The notes below the pieces were generated by a model that was given only the letters and a program-made list of their open reading frames with translations, was not told the DNA's origin and did no database searches. From assembly GCF_900110645.1 (NCBI RefSeq), contig NZ_FOFB01000001.1:186001-250000 (forward strand): a stretch of DNA of 64,000 nt. Direction: 5' to 3'. Made by a program: the position numbers and the translations under genes. How positions within the stretch are numbered: position 1 is the first letter of the stretch; each line of letters begins with the position of its first letter. Positions 9,568 through 18,649 of the stretch are shown piece by piece. This DNA comes from Neolewinella agarilytica. GTDB lineage: Bacteria; Bacteroidota; Bacteroidia; Chitinophagales; Saprospiraceae.

Positions 9568-9612
9568 CCAACGAACCATTTTCACCCGCCGCCTGATAAA
9601 CCACCTTTCCAA

Positions 9613-12600
9613 ATGAAGTACCTCATTTTTCTATCAACGTTGCTGTTTTTGGTCAGCTGCACGGAAAAACAAGTCACCACCTTTACCCGCCTCTCCCCCT
9701 CAGAAACCGGCATCACCTTCACCAACCTTACCGGTGAAAGTGACAGCTTCAACATCCTTACTAACGAGTACATCTATAATGGTGGTGGAGTTGGGATCGG
9801 AGATTTTGACCAGGATGGCCTGCCCGATGTATTCTTCTCCGGCAGCGACACCGAAAACCAGCTCTACCTCAACCGGGGAGACTGGACATTTGAAGACGTC
9901 AGCCAGGTGGCAGGCATTGGCGGTGGTGATAACTGGAACAATGGCGTCACTGTTGTTGACGTCAATAATGACGGGCTGGACGACATTTACGTCTGTTCTA
10001 CCATGCGGCAGGAAGCCCGTCTACGGGCCAACCAACTTTACCTGAATCAGGGGAAGAATGCCAATGGTATTCCGACCTTCATTAACGTTGCGGCTGCCTA
10101 CGGCATCGCCGATACGACGCATAACACCCAGGCGGCGTGGCTGGACTATGACCAGGACGGCGACCTCGACCTCTTCCTGCTCGTCAATGAAATGATCGAT
10201 AGCCGCAAGCCTAACCAGTTTAGCCGGAAAACACAGGATGGTAGCGGGATCCGGACGGACAAGTTATACCGACAGGATGAGGTAGATGGACAGATTAGAT
10301 TTACGGAGGTGGGCAAGGAGACGGGGATTCTCTTCCAGGGCTTTGCGCTTGCAGTTACGGTGACGGACTTCAACCGGGACGGCTGGCCGGACCTCTACAT
10401 CAGCAATGACTACCTCAGTAATGACCTGGCCTACCTGAATACGAAAGGCCCGGATGGCGGCCGCTACTTCGTCGACATCGCCAGCCAACTGGTAAAACAC
10501 ACCAGCTACTCCGCCATGGGTAACGATGTAGCCGATATGAACAACGATGGCATCCCAGACATCGTCGCCGTAGACATGCTCCCCGCCGACAACCTCAGAC
10601 GCAAAATGATGTTAACGGCCAACAACTACACCTATTTGATTAATTTAGAACGTTATGGTTATCATCCACAGTTTACGCGTAACACCTTGCAGATCAGCCA
10701 GGGAATACGGTCTGACTCTATGAAAGGTTTACCTCAGTACAGTGAGCTGGCCATGCAGGCGGGCCTGCCGGCCACCGACTGGAGCTGGACGCCGCTGGTA
10801 GCCGACTTCAACCTGGACGGCAACAAGGATGTCATCATCACTAACGGCTTTCCGCGGGACATTACGGACAAAGACTTCGGCGACTACAACGCCGAAAACA
10901 GTCGCTTCTTTTCGGTGAAGAAGATGCTGGAGAAAATCCCCTCCGTCAAAATTCCTAACGTTGCCTTCCGGGCAAGACCAACGGAAGATGGTGTACCGAT
11001 CTTTGATGACGTGACGGAGGAATGGGGCATTGACGTCACCAGCTTCAGTAACGGCGCGGCCTACGCCGACTTTGACCGCGACGGCGACCTGGATTACATC
11101 GTGAACAACATCGATGACCCGGCGCACGTGTATCGGAACAATACGATTTCGGACAAAAAAGAGAATCCCGGCTTTCTCCGCATTACCGTAGACCCTGCGG
11201 TACGGGACGCCGCCATGTTTGGGGCGGAAATTGAAGTGATGTCTGACCAAGGCTCACAGGTCTATTATTTGCATCCGCACCGGGGATACTTATCGAGCAC
11301 CTCGAAGGAGGTGCTGGCGGCTGCCAGCGGTTCGGTAACCGTGAAGGCCATCTTCCCCGGTCAAAACGCCCGTTACTGGGAAGCAACTGCGGGGAGCACC
11401 CTGACCATTTCTCCGGATTCAGGCGCCAAGGGGCCGCTCAGGCCGGATAATTCCCAGGTGAGGACTTTCCTGAGAGCACTCCCCTCTCCTGCCTTTACCC
11501 ACGTGGACAAGGATTACATTGACTTCAACGTGCAGCCCATGCTGCTGCATAAACTGAGCCAGCAAGGACCGGGCCTAGCCGTGACAGACTGGAACAACGA
11601 CGGCATTGACGATATCTACGTTAGTGGTTCTTACGAAGAGGCGGGCACCTTCCTGCAGGGCACGGCGGATGGCTTTGAGCCCATCCTTTCCCTGATCGAT
11701 GGCGAGACCGATGAGCGGCGCGAAGAACTGGGCGCCTTGTTCTTTGACGCCGACGGTGACGGCGATGAGGACCTCTACGTCGTCAGTGGCAGCTATGAGT
11801 TTACGCTGGAAGACGGTGATTTTAAAGACCGTTTCTACCGTTTCGAGAACGGGCGTTACGTGCGCGACGATGCGGCCCTGGCCGGCCTTACAACTTTCTC
11901 TGGATCCTGCGTCCGCGCCGCTGACTATGACAATGATGGAGACCTCGATCTCTTCGTTGGTGGCCGTGTGGAACCCCACAAATATCCTTCGCCCGTCGCC
12001 AGTTTGCTCCTGCGCAATGAATCTTCCAACGGTACTGTGCGTTTCATTCAGGATGAAGCGGCAACGGCAGCCATCGCCTCGGCCCAAAACGTCTGTGATG
12101 CTCTCTTCACTGACTACGACAACGACGGCGACCCAGACCTGCTGCTGGCCGGAGAATGGTCTCCCCTCCGCCTCTATGCCAACGACGGCGGTCAGTTCAA
12201 CGAAATAACCGAGGGTCAGGGGCTCGCGGGAAAATCTGGCTGGTGGAACTCCCTCGCCGCCGGCGATTTTGACAATGACGGAGACACCGATTACCTGGCC
12301 GGCAACCTCGGCGACAACAGTATCCTGCGGCCAACACAGGACGAACCCGTTACCGCCATCCTCACCGATCTCGACCAGAACGGTGGCGTGGATTTCATCC
12401 CTTTCACCTGGTTCACTGATGCAAGTGGCAAGCGAGGCAACTATCCCTACTTCAACCGCAATGACTTTGCGAAGCAGGTGACCAAGATCAAATCCCTGCA
12501 CAAGACCCACAACTCCTACGCAGCAGCTGACAAGGCCAGTTACCTGTCAGAATTACCCGACGACTATCAGGAATTCAGCGTCAATTACGCCAAATCCGTC

Positions 12601-13059
12601 TACCTGGAGAACACGCCGGAAGGCTTCGTCTTTCACGAATTACCAGCACCAGCTCAATCCTTCCCGGTGTTCGGTATGCTCCCCATTGATCTGAACGATG
12701 ATGATTTTCTTGACCTCCTGGTTATTGGAAATGATCATGGCTCGGAGACGGCTCAAGGGTTTATGGACGCCGGAAATGGGTTGCAGCTGCTGGGGCGTGG
12801 AGACGGAAGTTTTTTCAAGGCACTAACTTCAGATCGATATCAATCAAGTGACCAGTTTGTTATCCCCGGCGAGGGACGCGCTTTGGTCTTGGCTAATGCG
12901 CCTTCCGGCACGAAAGTAGTCGCCTCCCAAAATTCAGGTCCGCTGGTGGTGGCGCAGCCGCTGGTGCAAACTAAGCTTACCGAAGCAGTGGAGGGCCGGA
13001 AATCGGAGGTATACTGGGGCAGCGGGTATTTGGGCCAGTCGATGCGTGCCAGGCAGTAG
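9613..13059 (+). CDS. FG-GAP/VCBS repeat lipoprotein with ASPIC/UnbV-like domain, copy 2
   Basis: A 1148-residue paralogue of the preceding gene with the same order: lipoprotein signal (lipobox LFLVSC), Ca-binding FG-GAP repeats (DFDQDGLPDVFF, DVNNDGLDDIYV, DYDQDGDLDLFL), an ASPIC/UnbV-like domain near residues 535-600 (MFGAEIEVMSDQG ... HPHRGYLSS), then a second propeller. Aligned landmarks are shared with copy 1, for example GWWNS and the ATDWSW motif. The upstream in-frame ATG codons are rejected because the sequence before MKYLIFLSTLLFL overlaps the palindromic element. Function is unknown; duplication suggests surface recognition or ligand diversification. Confidence 0.87.
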   Translation: MKYLIFLSTLLFLVSCTEKQVTTFTRLSPSETGITFTNLTGESDSFNILTNEYIYNGGGVGIGDFDQDGLPDVFFSGSDTENQLYLNRGDWTFEDVSQVAGIGGGDNWNNGVTVVDVNNDGLDDIYVCSTMRQEARLRANQLYLNQGKNANGIPTFINVAAAYGIADTTHNTQAAWLDYDQDGDLDLFLLVNEMIDSRKPNQFSRKTQDGSGIRTDKLYRQDEVDGQIRFTEVGKETGILFQGFALAVTVTDFNRDGWPDLYISNDYLSNDLAYLNTKGPDGGRYFVDIASQLVKHTSYSAMGNDVADMNNDGIPDIVAVDMLPADNLRRKMMLTANNYTYLINLERYGYHPQFTRNTLQISQGIRSDSMKGLPQYSELAMQAGLPATDWSWTPLVADFNLDGNKDVIITNGFPRDITDKDFGDYNAENSRFFSVKKMLEKIPSVKIPNVAFRARPTEDGVPIFDDVTEEWGIDVTSFSNGAAYADFDRDGDLDYIVNNIDDPAHVYRNNTISDKKENPGFLRITVDPAVRDAAMFGAEIEVMSDQGSQVYYLHPHRGYLSSTSKEVLAAASGSVTVKAIFPGQNARYWEATAGSTLTISPDSGAKGPLRPDNSQVRTFLRALPSPAFTHVDKDYIDFNVQPMLLHKLSQQGPGLAVTDWNNDGIDDIYVSGSYEEAGTFLQGTADGFEPILSLIDGETDERREELGALFFDADGDGDEDLYVVSGSYEFTLEDGDFKDRFYRFENGRYVRDDAALAGLTTFSGSCVRAADYDNDGDLDLFVGGRVEPHKYPSPVASLLLRNESSNGTVRFIQDEAATAAIASAQNVCDALFTDYDNDGDPDLLLAGEWSPLRLYANDGGQFNEITEGQGLAGKSGWWNSLAAGDFDNDGDTDYLAGNLGDNSILRPTQDEPVTAILTDLDQNGGVDFIPFTWFTDASGKRGNYPYFNRNDFAKQVTKIKSLHKTHNSYAAADKASYLSELPDDYQEFSVNYAKSVYLENTPEGFVFHELPAPAQSFPVFGMLPIDLNDDDFLDLLVIGNDHGSETAQGFMDAGNGLQLLGRGDGSFFKALTSDRYQSSDQFVIPGEGRALVLANAPSGTKVVASQNSGPLVVAQPLVQTKLTEAVEGRKSEVYWGSGYLGQSMRARQ

Positions 13060-13112
13060 CAACGGCTTCTGCCGTTCGCTGGCAAGCGAAGACTAATTGA
13101 AAAAGCGCTTCG

Positions 13113-13131
13113 TTAGCCAGCAGATGGCTAA
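13113..13131. terminator. Hairpin between convergent genes
   Basis: TTAGCCA-GCAGA-TGGCTAA is a perfect 7-bp stem lying between the stops of the FG-GAP gene and the tolC-like gene. A second stem, TTCGCT-GGCA-AGCGAA, precedes it. There is no strong U-run, so termination is only a suggestion. Confidence 0.35.
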
Positions 13132-13139
13132 GGCCATCG

Positions 13140-14615
13140 CTACCACTCCGCGATCAAATACCGCAGCGTAACCACCGCCTTATTCCGCGAGAAGCGCAGC
13201 TTCTCCAGATTCAACAGGGCCTTCTGGAAGTTCTGCTGTCGGGCGTTGAGCAAAAACTGGGTACTTTCTCCCAGGGAGAATAACTCCTGTTCGGCTTCCA
13301 GCAAGCGACGCGACTGATCGGCGAGCTGCCCGGCGGCGGAAAGTTGCTGGTTGTAGGCGGCGATGGCGTCCTGGTAGGCAGCTGACTTCTGTTCCAGCGA
13401 CTGGGTTTTAGCGGAGAGCTTCGCGGCTCCTTCCCGGATTTTCAGCTCTGCCTCCTGCACCCCGCCGCGGGCTTTACGGTTGAAGATGGGATAGCTGGCT
13501 TTAGCACCGACTTTGAAAGCACGGTCCAGCAGACCGCCGTTTTGATCATCGCCTGCCGGCAGGTCGAAGCCGTCACCCAGGAGGTAGTAACTTACGTCCA
13601 GGGTGGGTTTGAGCATTTCGCGCTTGAGGCGTTCCTGAAGCTGGTAATCATTGACGGTCAGGCGGGCCTCCTGCAATTCCGGGTGAGTGGCCGCCCAATT
13701 CCCCGTAGGGATAACCATCAGCCATTCGGGGCGCAGGCCATTAGGGATGTCCGTAAACTCCAGCGGCCAGTAGAGTTCGCTCAGGGATCGACGGGCCAGA
13801 TCAGCATCTACCTGTGCCTGACGGGTCGCCTGCCGCTGGGTGTTGAGGTAAACGCTGGCTTCGAGCGTATCTACGGCGGCTTTGTCTCCCTGCTGAAAGA
13901 GACCCCGGGTGTTTTCCAGGTAGACGTTGATCAGTTCTTCGGTCTCCTGATTGATGGCTACTGCCCGCTCAGCGTAGAGCCAGGCGGCGTAGCGGGTGGC
14001 CAGGTCGTAGCGCAGTTCATTACGGATCACGTCGGCCATTGCCTGCTGTCTGTCCATTGCCAGCATCCCGCGTTCGCGCCCAATTCTGGCGGCATCCGTA
14101 ATCAGCCCCTGCAGCAAGGGGAGTTTGACCGCTAAATAAGCCTGCCCGTTGGCAGGAACCGTTCGCTCGTCGTTCAGGTAGGTTCCCCGGGCAAATTGGT
14201 AGCCACCGGCAATTTTCACGGCATAAGGGCTTTGCCATTCCACTCCGGCTTCACCATAGTTGAAGTACTCGGTACTCTTGAATTCCTTCAGATCATAAGT
14301 GCCGGACAGCTTCGGATCAAAAGCTCCCCGGGCCTGCAACAGGGCCGCCTCGCCCCGTTCTGCCACGGCATCCGCTAACTCCCCCATGGGATGATTAGCT
14401 TCTGCCCAGGCGAGCATTTCCTCCAGGGAAATTGCTTTTTGGGCTTTCATCCCGACCGGAGAAATGACCAGCAGAATCAGGAACAGCCATATTTTTTGGC
14501 TCCGGGCAACCCACACCCTGCAACCTGCACCCCACAACCTGCAACCTGCACCCTGCACCCTGCAACCCGCAACCTGCACCCTGCAACCCGCCCCCCGCAA
14601 CTTTCGCTCCATCAT
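13140..14615 (-). CDS. TolC-family outer membrane efflux/secretion protein
   Basis: About 491 residues. After an unusual N-terminal repeat (residues ~7-36) comes a hydrophobic signal segment, WLFLILLVISPVGMKAQ, then two TolC-type coiled-coil repeats rich in Ala, Gln, Glu and Leu with long helices (for example residues 190-290 and 385-470). It would form the trimeric outer-membrane duct for the HlyD and ABC proteins upstream. The start overlaps the stop of the HlyD gene (ATGA), which strongly supports this start even though it places a 7-nt tandem repeat ahead of the signal peptide. Gain or loss of one unit would shift the frame. Confidence 0.88.
   Translation of the reverse strand: MMERKLRGAGCRVQVAGCRVQGAGCRLWGAGCRVWVARSQKIWLFLILLVISPVGMKAQKAISLEEMLAWAEANHPMGELADAVAERGEAALLQARGAFDPKLSGTYDLKEFKSTEYFNYGEAGVEWQSPYAVKIAGGYQFARGTYLNDERTVPANGQAYLAVKLPLLQGLITDAARIGRERGMLAMDRQQAMADVIRNELRYDLATRYAAWLYAERAVAINQETEELINVYLENTRGLFQQGDKAAVDTLEASVYLNTQRQATRQAQVDADLARRSLSELYWPLEFTDIPNGLRPEWLMVIPTGNWAATHPELQEARLTVNDYQLQERLKREMLKPTLDVSYYLLGDGFDLPAGDDQNGGLLDRAFKVGAKASYPIFNRKARGGVQEAELKIREGAAKLSAKTQSLEQKSAAYQDAIAAYNQQLSAAGQLADQSRRLLEAEQELFSLGESTQFLLNARQQNFQKALLNLEKLRFSRNKAVVTLRYLIAEW
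14504..14601 (-). repeat. Heptanucleotide tandem repeat inside the tolC-like gene start
   Basis: About 14 imperfect 7-nt units of consensus RGGKTGC (minus strand), e.g. AGGGTGC, AGGTTGC and GGGTTGC. They are translated as a heptapeptide series around Gly-Cys-Arg-Val-Gln. The array begins four codons after the start and ends just before the signal peptide. Confidence 0.85.
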
Positions 14616-16000
14616 TTGATTACATTTTTCACCGGCGCTTTCATTTTAAGCCCCTTTTCTGCTTCCTTTACGTAGCGATCGTCCTGATAATAATCTGGCG
14701 GGAAAGCGTTCAGCTGCCTCCATAGTTCGTACCAAACGGGAACATTTCCCAGCAGGACAATTCCTTCGGCGCCGGAGCCGGGCCGCAGGACGGCCGGCCA
14801 GTCCCGTCCGTCATCACTTGGGCGAACCAGCACCCGGTACCGCCCTTTGCTGTCAATGATATTATCGATGGCAACGATTCTACCGACGAAGGTGCCGTAG
14901 CTAAGTCCCGGCCAACCACTAAAGTTGACCGCCGGCCAACCATCGAAGAGAAAGCGAACTTCCTGCCCCTGACGCACAAGCGGCAGGTTAAAGGGATCAA
15001 CGAATATCTCAACTGCCGAAACAAAATTGGCGGGTAAGAGACTAATGATCGCTTCTCCTTCTTTGATGGTTTCCCCAATCCCTGGAGTTAATATCCGGGC
15101 AACAACACCGGCCTGTGGCGCCAGAATGTATTGAAAGCCCTGCCGGATCCGGTAGTTCGTTTCCTGGGTTTCCAGCTTGGCCACCTCACCGATGCTTCCG
15201 TAATAAGCCGTCAGTGCGCTCTGTCGGTCGCTTTCTGCTTTAGCAATTTTGTTAGCGTAGGTTGGTCCAACGGCTTCAATGGCTATCTGAGATTGCTCAA
15301 CGTCTGTTTTTGCCTGATCGAGCTTGTTTTGGATGGCCGTTAATTTCGCCGCAGCTTCCTGCGCCTTTAGCCGCTTGGCTTCCAGGTCGGTCAGTGGCTT
15401 GAGGCCTTTCTGGTAAAGGCTATCCGCTCGCAGGAGCTGGTAATCAGCAATGGCAACCTGGGTTCGCTGTTGGGCAAGATCTGCTTCGTAGGTAGTAACG
15501 TAGAGACGGCTTTGCTCCAGTTTATTTCGGGTGGTTCTTTCTTTGAGGTCACGTTCCTGGCGCAGGCTGCTGATTTGTTGCGCCAGCGCACTCGCTTTAG
15601 CCAGATAGCCATCGGCACTGCTGGCTTTTGATTCCCGGGTAGTGGCCGTTCTGGCAACAATGTCCGGATCCATGTATTCCGGCTTGATTTCACTCATTCT
15701 CGCGATGGTATCGCCTACGGCGACCGTGTCTCCTTCAAAAACGAACCACTGCTCGATTCTGCCCGGGATAGTAGCGTGGATGGTTTGGGGCCTGCTGGCA
15801 GGATCGAGGGCGGTGACGGTGCCCTTGGCCCGGAAATTCTGCGTCCAGGGAAGGAAAAGGATAATGAACCCAATGATGGCCAGGGCGAGCATCCAGCGGC
15901 GGAACATACGTTGACCAATGGGTAGACTCACCCGGGTAAGTGCAGAAAGATCCATTCCACTTACGTCATTCAAAACACGTTCGGGAGATAAATTCAGCAT
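14612..16000 (-). CDS. HlyD-family secretion adaptor protein
   Basis: A 462-residue membrane fusion protein with a single N-terminal transmembrane helix (residues ~36-53, LALAIIGFIILFLPWTQ), a split biotinyl/lipoyl domain (TIPGRIEQWFVFEGDTVAVGD early and ILAPQAGVVARILTPGIGE late), and a long alpha-helical hairpin at about residues 130-275. It would span the periplasm between the ABC protein and the TolC-like duct. Gene order ABC-HlyD-TolC on one strand, with an 80-bp gap before it and a 4-bp overlap after it, indicates an operon. Confidence 0.92.
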   Translation of the reverse strand: MLNLSPERVLNDVSGMDLSALTRVSLPIGQRMFRRWMLALAIIGFIILFLPWTQNFRAKGTVTALDPASRPQTIHATIPGRIEQWFVFEGDTVAVGDTIARMSEIKPEYMDPDIVARTATTRESKASSADGYLAKASALAQQISSLRQERDLKERTTRNKLEQSRLYVTTYEADLAQQRTQVAIADYQLLRADSLYQKGLKPLTDLEAKRLKAQEAAAKLTAIQNKLDQAKTDVEQSQIAIEAVGPTYANKIAKAESDRQSALTAYYGSIGEVAKLETQETNYRIRQGFQYILAPQAGVVARILTPGIGETIKEGEAIISLLPANFVSAVEIFVDPFNLPLVRQGQEVRFLFDGWPAVNFSGWPGLSYGTFVGRIVAIDNIIDSKGRYRVLVRPSDDGRDWPAVLRPGSGAEGIVLLGNVPVWYELWRQLNAFPPDYYQDDRYVKEAEKGLKMKAPVKNVIK

Positions 16001-16024
16001 TCTTCTGGGGGGTTAAGTTTTCCG

Positions 16025-16045
16025 GGCGCGGGGCCGCGGGTGCAA
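16025..16045 (-). repeat. Variant of the bipartite motif
   Basis: Minus strand TTGCACCCGCG, then five bases, then GCGCC: one substitution and a 5-nt instead of 3-nt spacer. It lies 25 bp upstream of the HlyD start. Confidence 0.4.
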
Positions 16046-16080
16046 GGTTTTGTTGGGAAGAGCAGCGAGGAGGACTATTG

Positions 16081-17820
16081 CTACCGGGGGGGATTCGAGT
16101 GGTTCCAGACTTCGGCAATTTCGGGGAGGTTACAGAGGAATTCTGCCGTATCATCATGTAAAATTCTCCCCTTCCGCATAACTAAGACCCGATTACAGGC
16201 TTCCGCTACGACGGGATCATTGCTAACGATGACTAAGGTCCACGGCTGTTTTTTATCCGTTAGTTCCTTGATGATCTTCATACGGATCGAAGGCTCCAGT
16301 TGCTCCAGCAAACTACCCAGAACCAGCAAGCGGGGCTTGCGGACGATAGCCCGGGCCAGCAACAGCCGTACCCGCACTGACTTAGGAACGTTCTGCCCTT
16401 CTGCCACCAGTTCGAATTCATATCCGTCTTCCTGTTCAGAGACCCAATTGGAGAGATTAGATAGCTCCAGCGCCCATTTGATGTCCTGGAATTTTACGTC
16501 CGGGTGGCCCAGGCAGATATTGTCGTTGAGGCTACCGGGGAAAATGCTTTCATCGGGGCTGTAGTCACCAATATTACGCCGCAGGCTCTCCATTTCCAGA
16601 TTACCTACCGGGACTCCGTTGAAGTTGATCATCCCTTCACAGTCGAAGCGAAGCCCCGTCAGCAGTTTTACCAGAGTTGACCGTCCGGAGCGGTTATAAC
16701 CAGCAATACACACGCGGTCATTAGCTTTCAGGCTCAGGTTTAAGTTCTGGAGCGCAGGCCTGCCGTTGGTGATATAATTGAAGGTGATATCGGTCAGATC
16801 AACAGACATTCCCTCTCCGGTGTCAATAGTTTCGAAACGCAGATCACCACCTCGCTCCAGCGGCAGGTCAGTTACTGAGCTGAGTTTTTCAATACCCGTC
16901 AGGGTATCGTACACCACATCAAGAGTAAAGATCAGCTTCTCCGCAGAGCTTACAATCGACAGAATAACGATTTCTGCCGCAACGAATTGGCCGATATTGA
17001 TCTGATTTTCGATAACCAGCCAGCCTCCCAACAACAGAAAACTGGAGGTAATCAGGGCCTGAATTACAATCAAACCACCGTAGTGAAACAGCAGGACGCG
17101 AAAATGAGAGGCACGTGCGTCCAGGTAGCCGGTTAGTAAAGTGTTTGTTTTGCGCATCGTTAATCGCTCCCCACCAGCTAACTTGAAGGTATTGTTCGTA
17201 CGGGCGATATCTTCCAGCCAGCCAGCCACTTTGTATTTGTATTTACTCTCCGTGAGGCTGGTCTGTAATCCGCGGGGAGCAATGGCACGAATCACTAAAA
17301 AAAGTAACAGACAGAGCACGAGGCCAAACAGCGCGAAAAAGGGATTGTAGAGAGAGACCAGAATCAAACCAAAGAGAATCTGCATAACGGCCCCACTGAG
17401 ATCCAGCAATATTTTGGGTAAGCCTTTTTGTATCGTGAGAGTGTCAAAGAATCGATTGACCAACTCTGGAGGGTAGTGCTCCTGTAAGGCTTCCAGCTTT
17501 ATCCGGGGCAGTCGGTAGGCAAACTCTAAGGCCGCCCGGGTAAAAACCCGGCGTTGCAGGGCTTCCGCAACAACATATTGCATCACCTTTAGTACCCCCA
17601 CCAGCACCGTTGCCCCGGCAACAACCATTACCAACAGGACGAGTGAAGCATTAAGCGTTCCACCGGCAATAATGTTGATGATTGCCTGAACACCCAACGG
17701 AGCAACAAGGGCTAACAAGCCAATCATTACCGCATAGAGGTAGATATAGCTTATTTCTTTCCGGTCAGGTTTCAACAGTCTGAAGAATCGCCGCAAAGGG
17801 TGTATCTGTGAGTTCACCAT
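16081..17820 (-). CDS. ABC exporter-like protein with degenerate nucleotide-binding domain
   Basis: A 579-residue half-exporter: a six-helix membrane domain (residues ~25-310) fused to an ABC domain (~340-579). The fold is recognisable but all catalytic motifs are altered. Walker A reads GYNRSGRST (374-382), with Arg in place of the phosphate-binding Lys and Arg in place of the middle Gly. The Walker B Asp and catalytic Glu are Gly502 and Ser503 (LLVLGSLLEQ). The ABC signature is replaced by QNVPKSVRVR before LLLARA. The H-loop His is Asn534 (IVSNDP). The frame is intact, so this is not an obvious pseudogene. It heads the HlyD/TolC operon. It may work without ATP hydrolysis or with another ATPase. 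Substrate unknown. Confidence 0.85.
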   Translation of the reverse strand: MVNSQIHPLRRFFRLLKPDRKEISYIYLYAVMIGLLALVAPLGVQAIINIIAGGTLNASLVLLVMVVAGATVLVGVLKVMQYVVAEALQRRVFTRAALEFAYRLPRIKLEALQEHYPPELVNRFFDTLTIQKGLPKILLDLSGAVMQILFGLILVSLYNPFFALFGLVLCLLLFLVIRAIAPRGLQTSLTESKYKYKVAGWLEDIARTNNTFKLAGGERLTMRKTNTLLTGYLDARASHFRVLLFHYGGLIVIQALITSSFLLLGGWLVIENQINIGQFVAAEIVILSIVSSAEKLIFTLDVVYDTLTGIEKLSSVTDLPLERGGDLRFETIDTGEGMSVDLTDITFNYITNGRPALQNLNLSLKANDRVCIAGYNRSGRSTLVKLLTGLRFDCEGMINFNGVPVGNLEMESLRRNIGDYSPDESIFPGSLNDNICLGHPDVKFQDIKWALELSNLSNWVSEQEDGYEFELVAEGQNVPKSVRVRLLLARAIVRKPRLLVLGSLLEQLEPSIRMKIIKELTDKKQPWTLVIVSNDPVVAEACNRVLVMRKGRILHDDTAEFLCNLPEIAEVWNHSNPPR

Positions 17821-18020
17821 AGTTTTTCATTCGCTGATGATAGTAATACTTTTAAGGTCGAATTGTTTGCTCGCACGGTGCTTTTTTTAATCCATGATCC
17901 CTTCGTTACTCGGATAGTGGATTTGACAACAGACCGAACATGTTTTTTTCCCTTCCGTTCTTTCTACCAAACAACAAGGTGGCATAAAAAAAACTGCCAT
18001 CCGTTAAACATCAATTTTTT

Positions 18021-18641
18021 ATGAGAAGTTATCTACTTTTTGCGATCGCATTTTCTTGTTTCATTTCTTCGCTTTCTGCTCAGCATTTTGGTCTGCGGGT
18101 TGGTGCAAATGCAACTGATGCAACCTTTGATCTGGATAGCCGCGAAATTGAGACGGAAGGAGAAACCAATTTGATGCTTGGTATTTTTGTCGACCTCCCA
18201 CTGGTTACTGACCTGATCAGCATACAGCCGGAAATCAATTACCTCAATCGAGGCTACAGTACCAACTTCGATGTTGGCGCGCTCAGTTTCAGCCGGACAC
18301 TGGCGTACATTGACCTCGGGGGCATCGTTAAACTAAACCTGGGCGCAGACGATGGTCTCGGCTTTTATCTTGGCGCCGGCCCGATGTACAGCTATGCCGT
18401 TTCCGGTACGGTAACCGAAGTAGGCGGAGAGCGGGATGTGGATTTTGACGGGGATCGGCTTAACCGGGGAGAGTTACAGTTTGCCGGTGTTGCGGGTTTG
18501 ACCTACAACTTCGGTCTACGTTTCTTTGTGGAGGGGCGTTATAATGGCAGTCTGTCTGACCAATCCGATCTGGACAATTCAGAAATCCGCCAGCGATCAA
18601 TTGGCATCAACGGTGGCATAATGATTCCGCTCGGCAATTAA
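18021..18641 (+). CDS. Outer membrane beta-barrel protein
   Basis: A 206-residue protein with a cleavable signal peptide (AIAFSCFISSLSAQ) followed by alternating hydrophobic strands typical of the small porin/OmpA-like barrels of Bacteroidota, e.g. FGLRVGANATDATFDL and GLGFYLGAGPMYSYAVSG, ending in a strand with a hydrophobic/aromatic pattern. No enzymatic motif is visible. The upstream 200 bp is AT-rich with several poly-T runs. It is a single gene, convergent with the GH3 gene 8 bp away. Confidence 0.82.
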   Translation: MRSYLLFAIAFSCFISSLSAQHFGLRVGANATDATFDLDSREIETEGETNLMLGIFVDLPLVTDLISIQPEINYLNRGYSTNFDVGALSFSRTLAYIDLGGIVKLNLGADDGLGFYLGAGPMYSYAVSGTVTEVGGERDVDFDGDRLNRGELQFAGVAGLTYNFGLRFFVEGRYNGSLSDQSDLDNSEIRQRSIGINGGIMIPLGN

Positions 18642-18649
18642 GCTTACAC

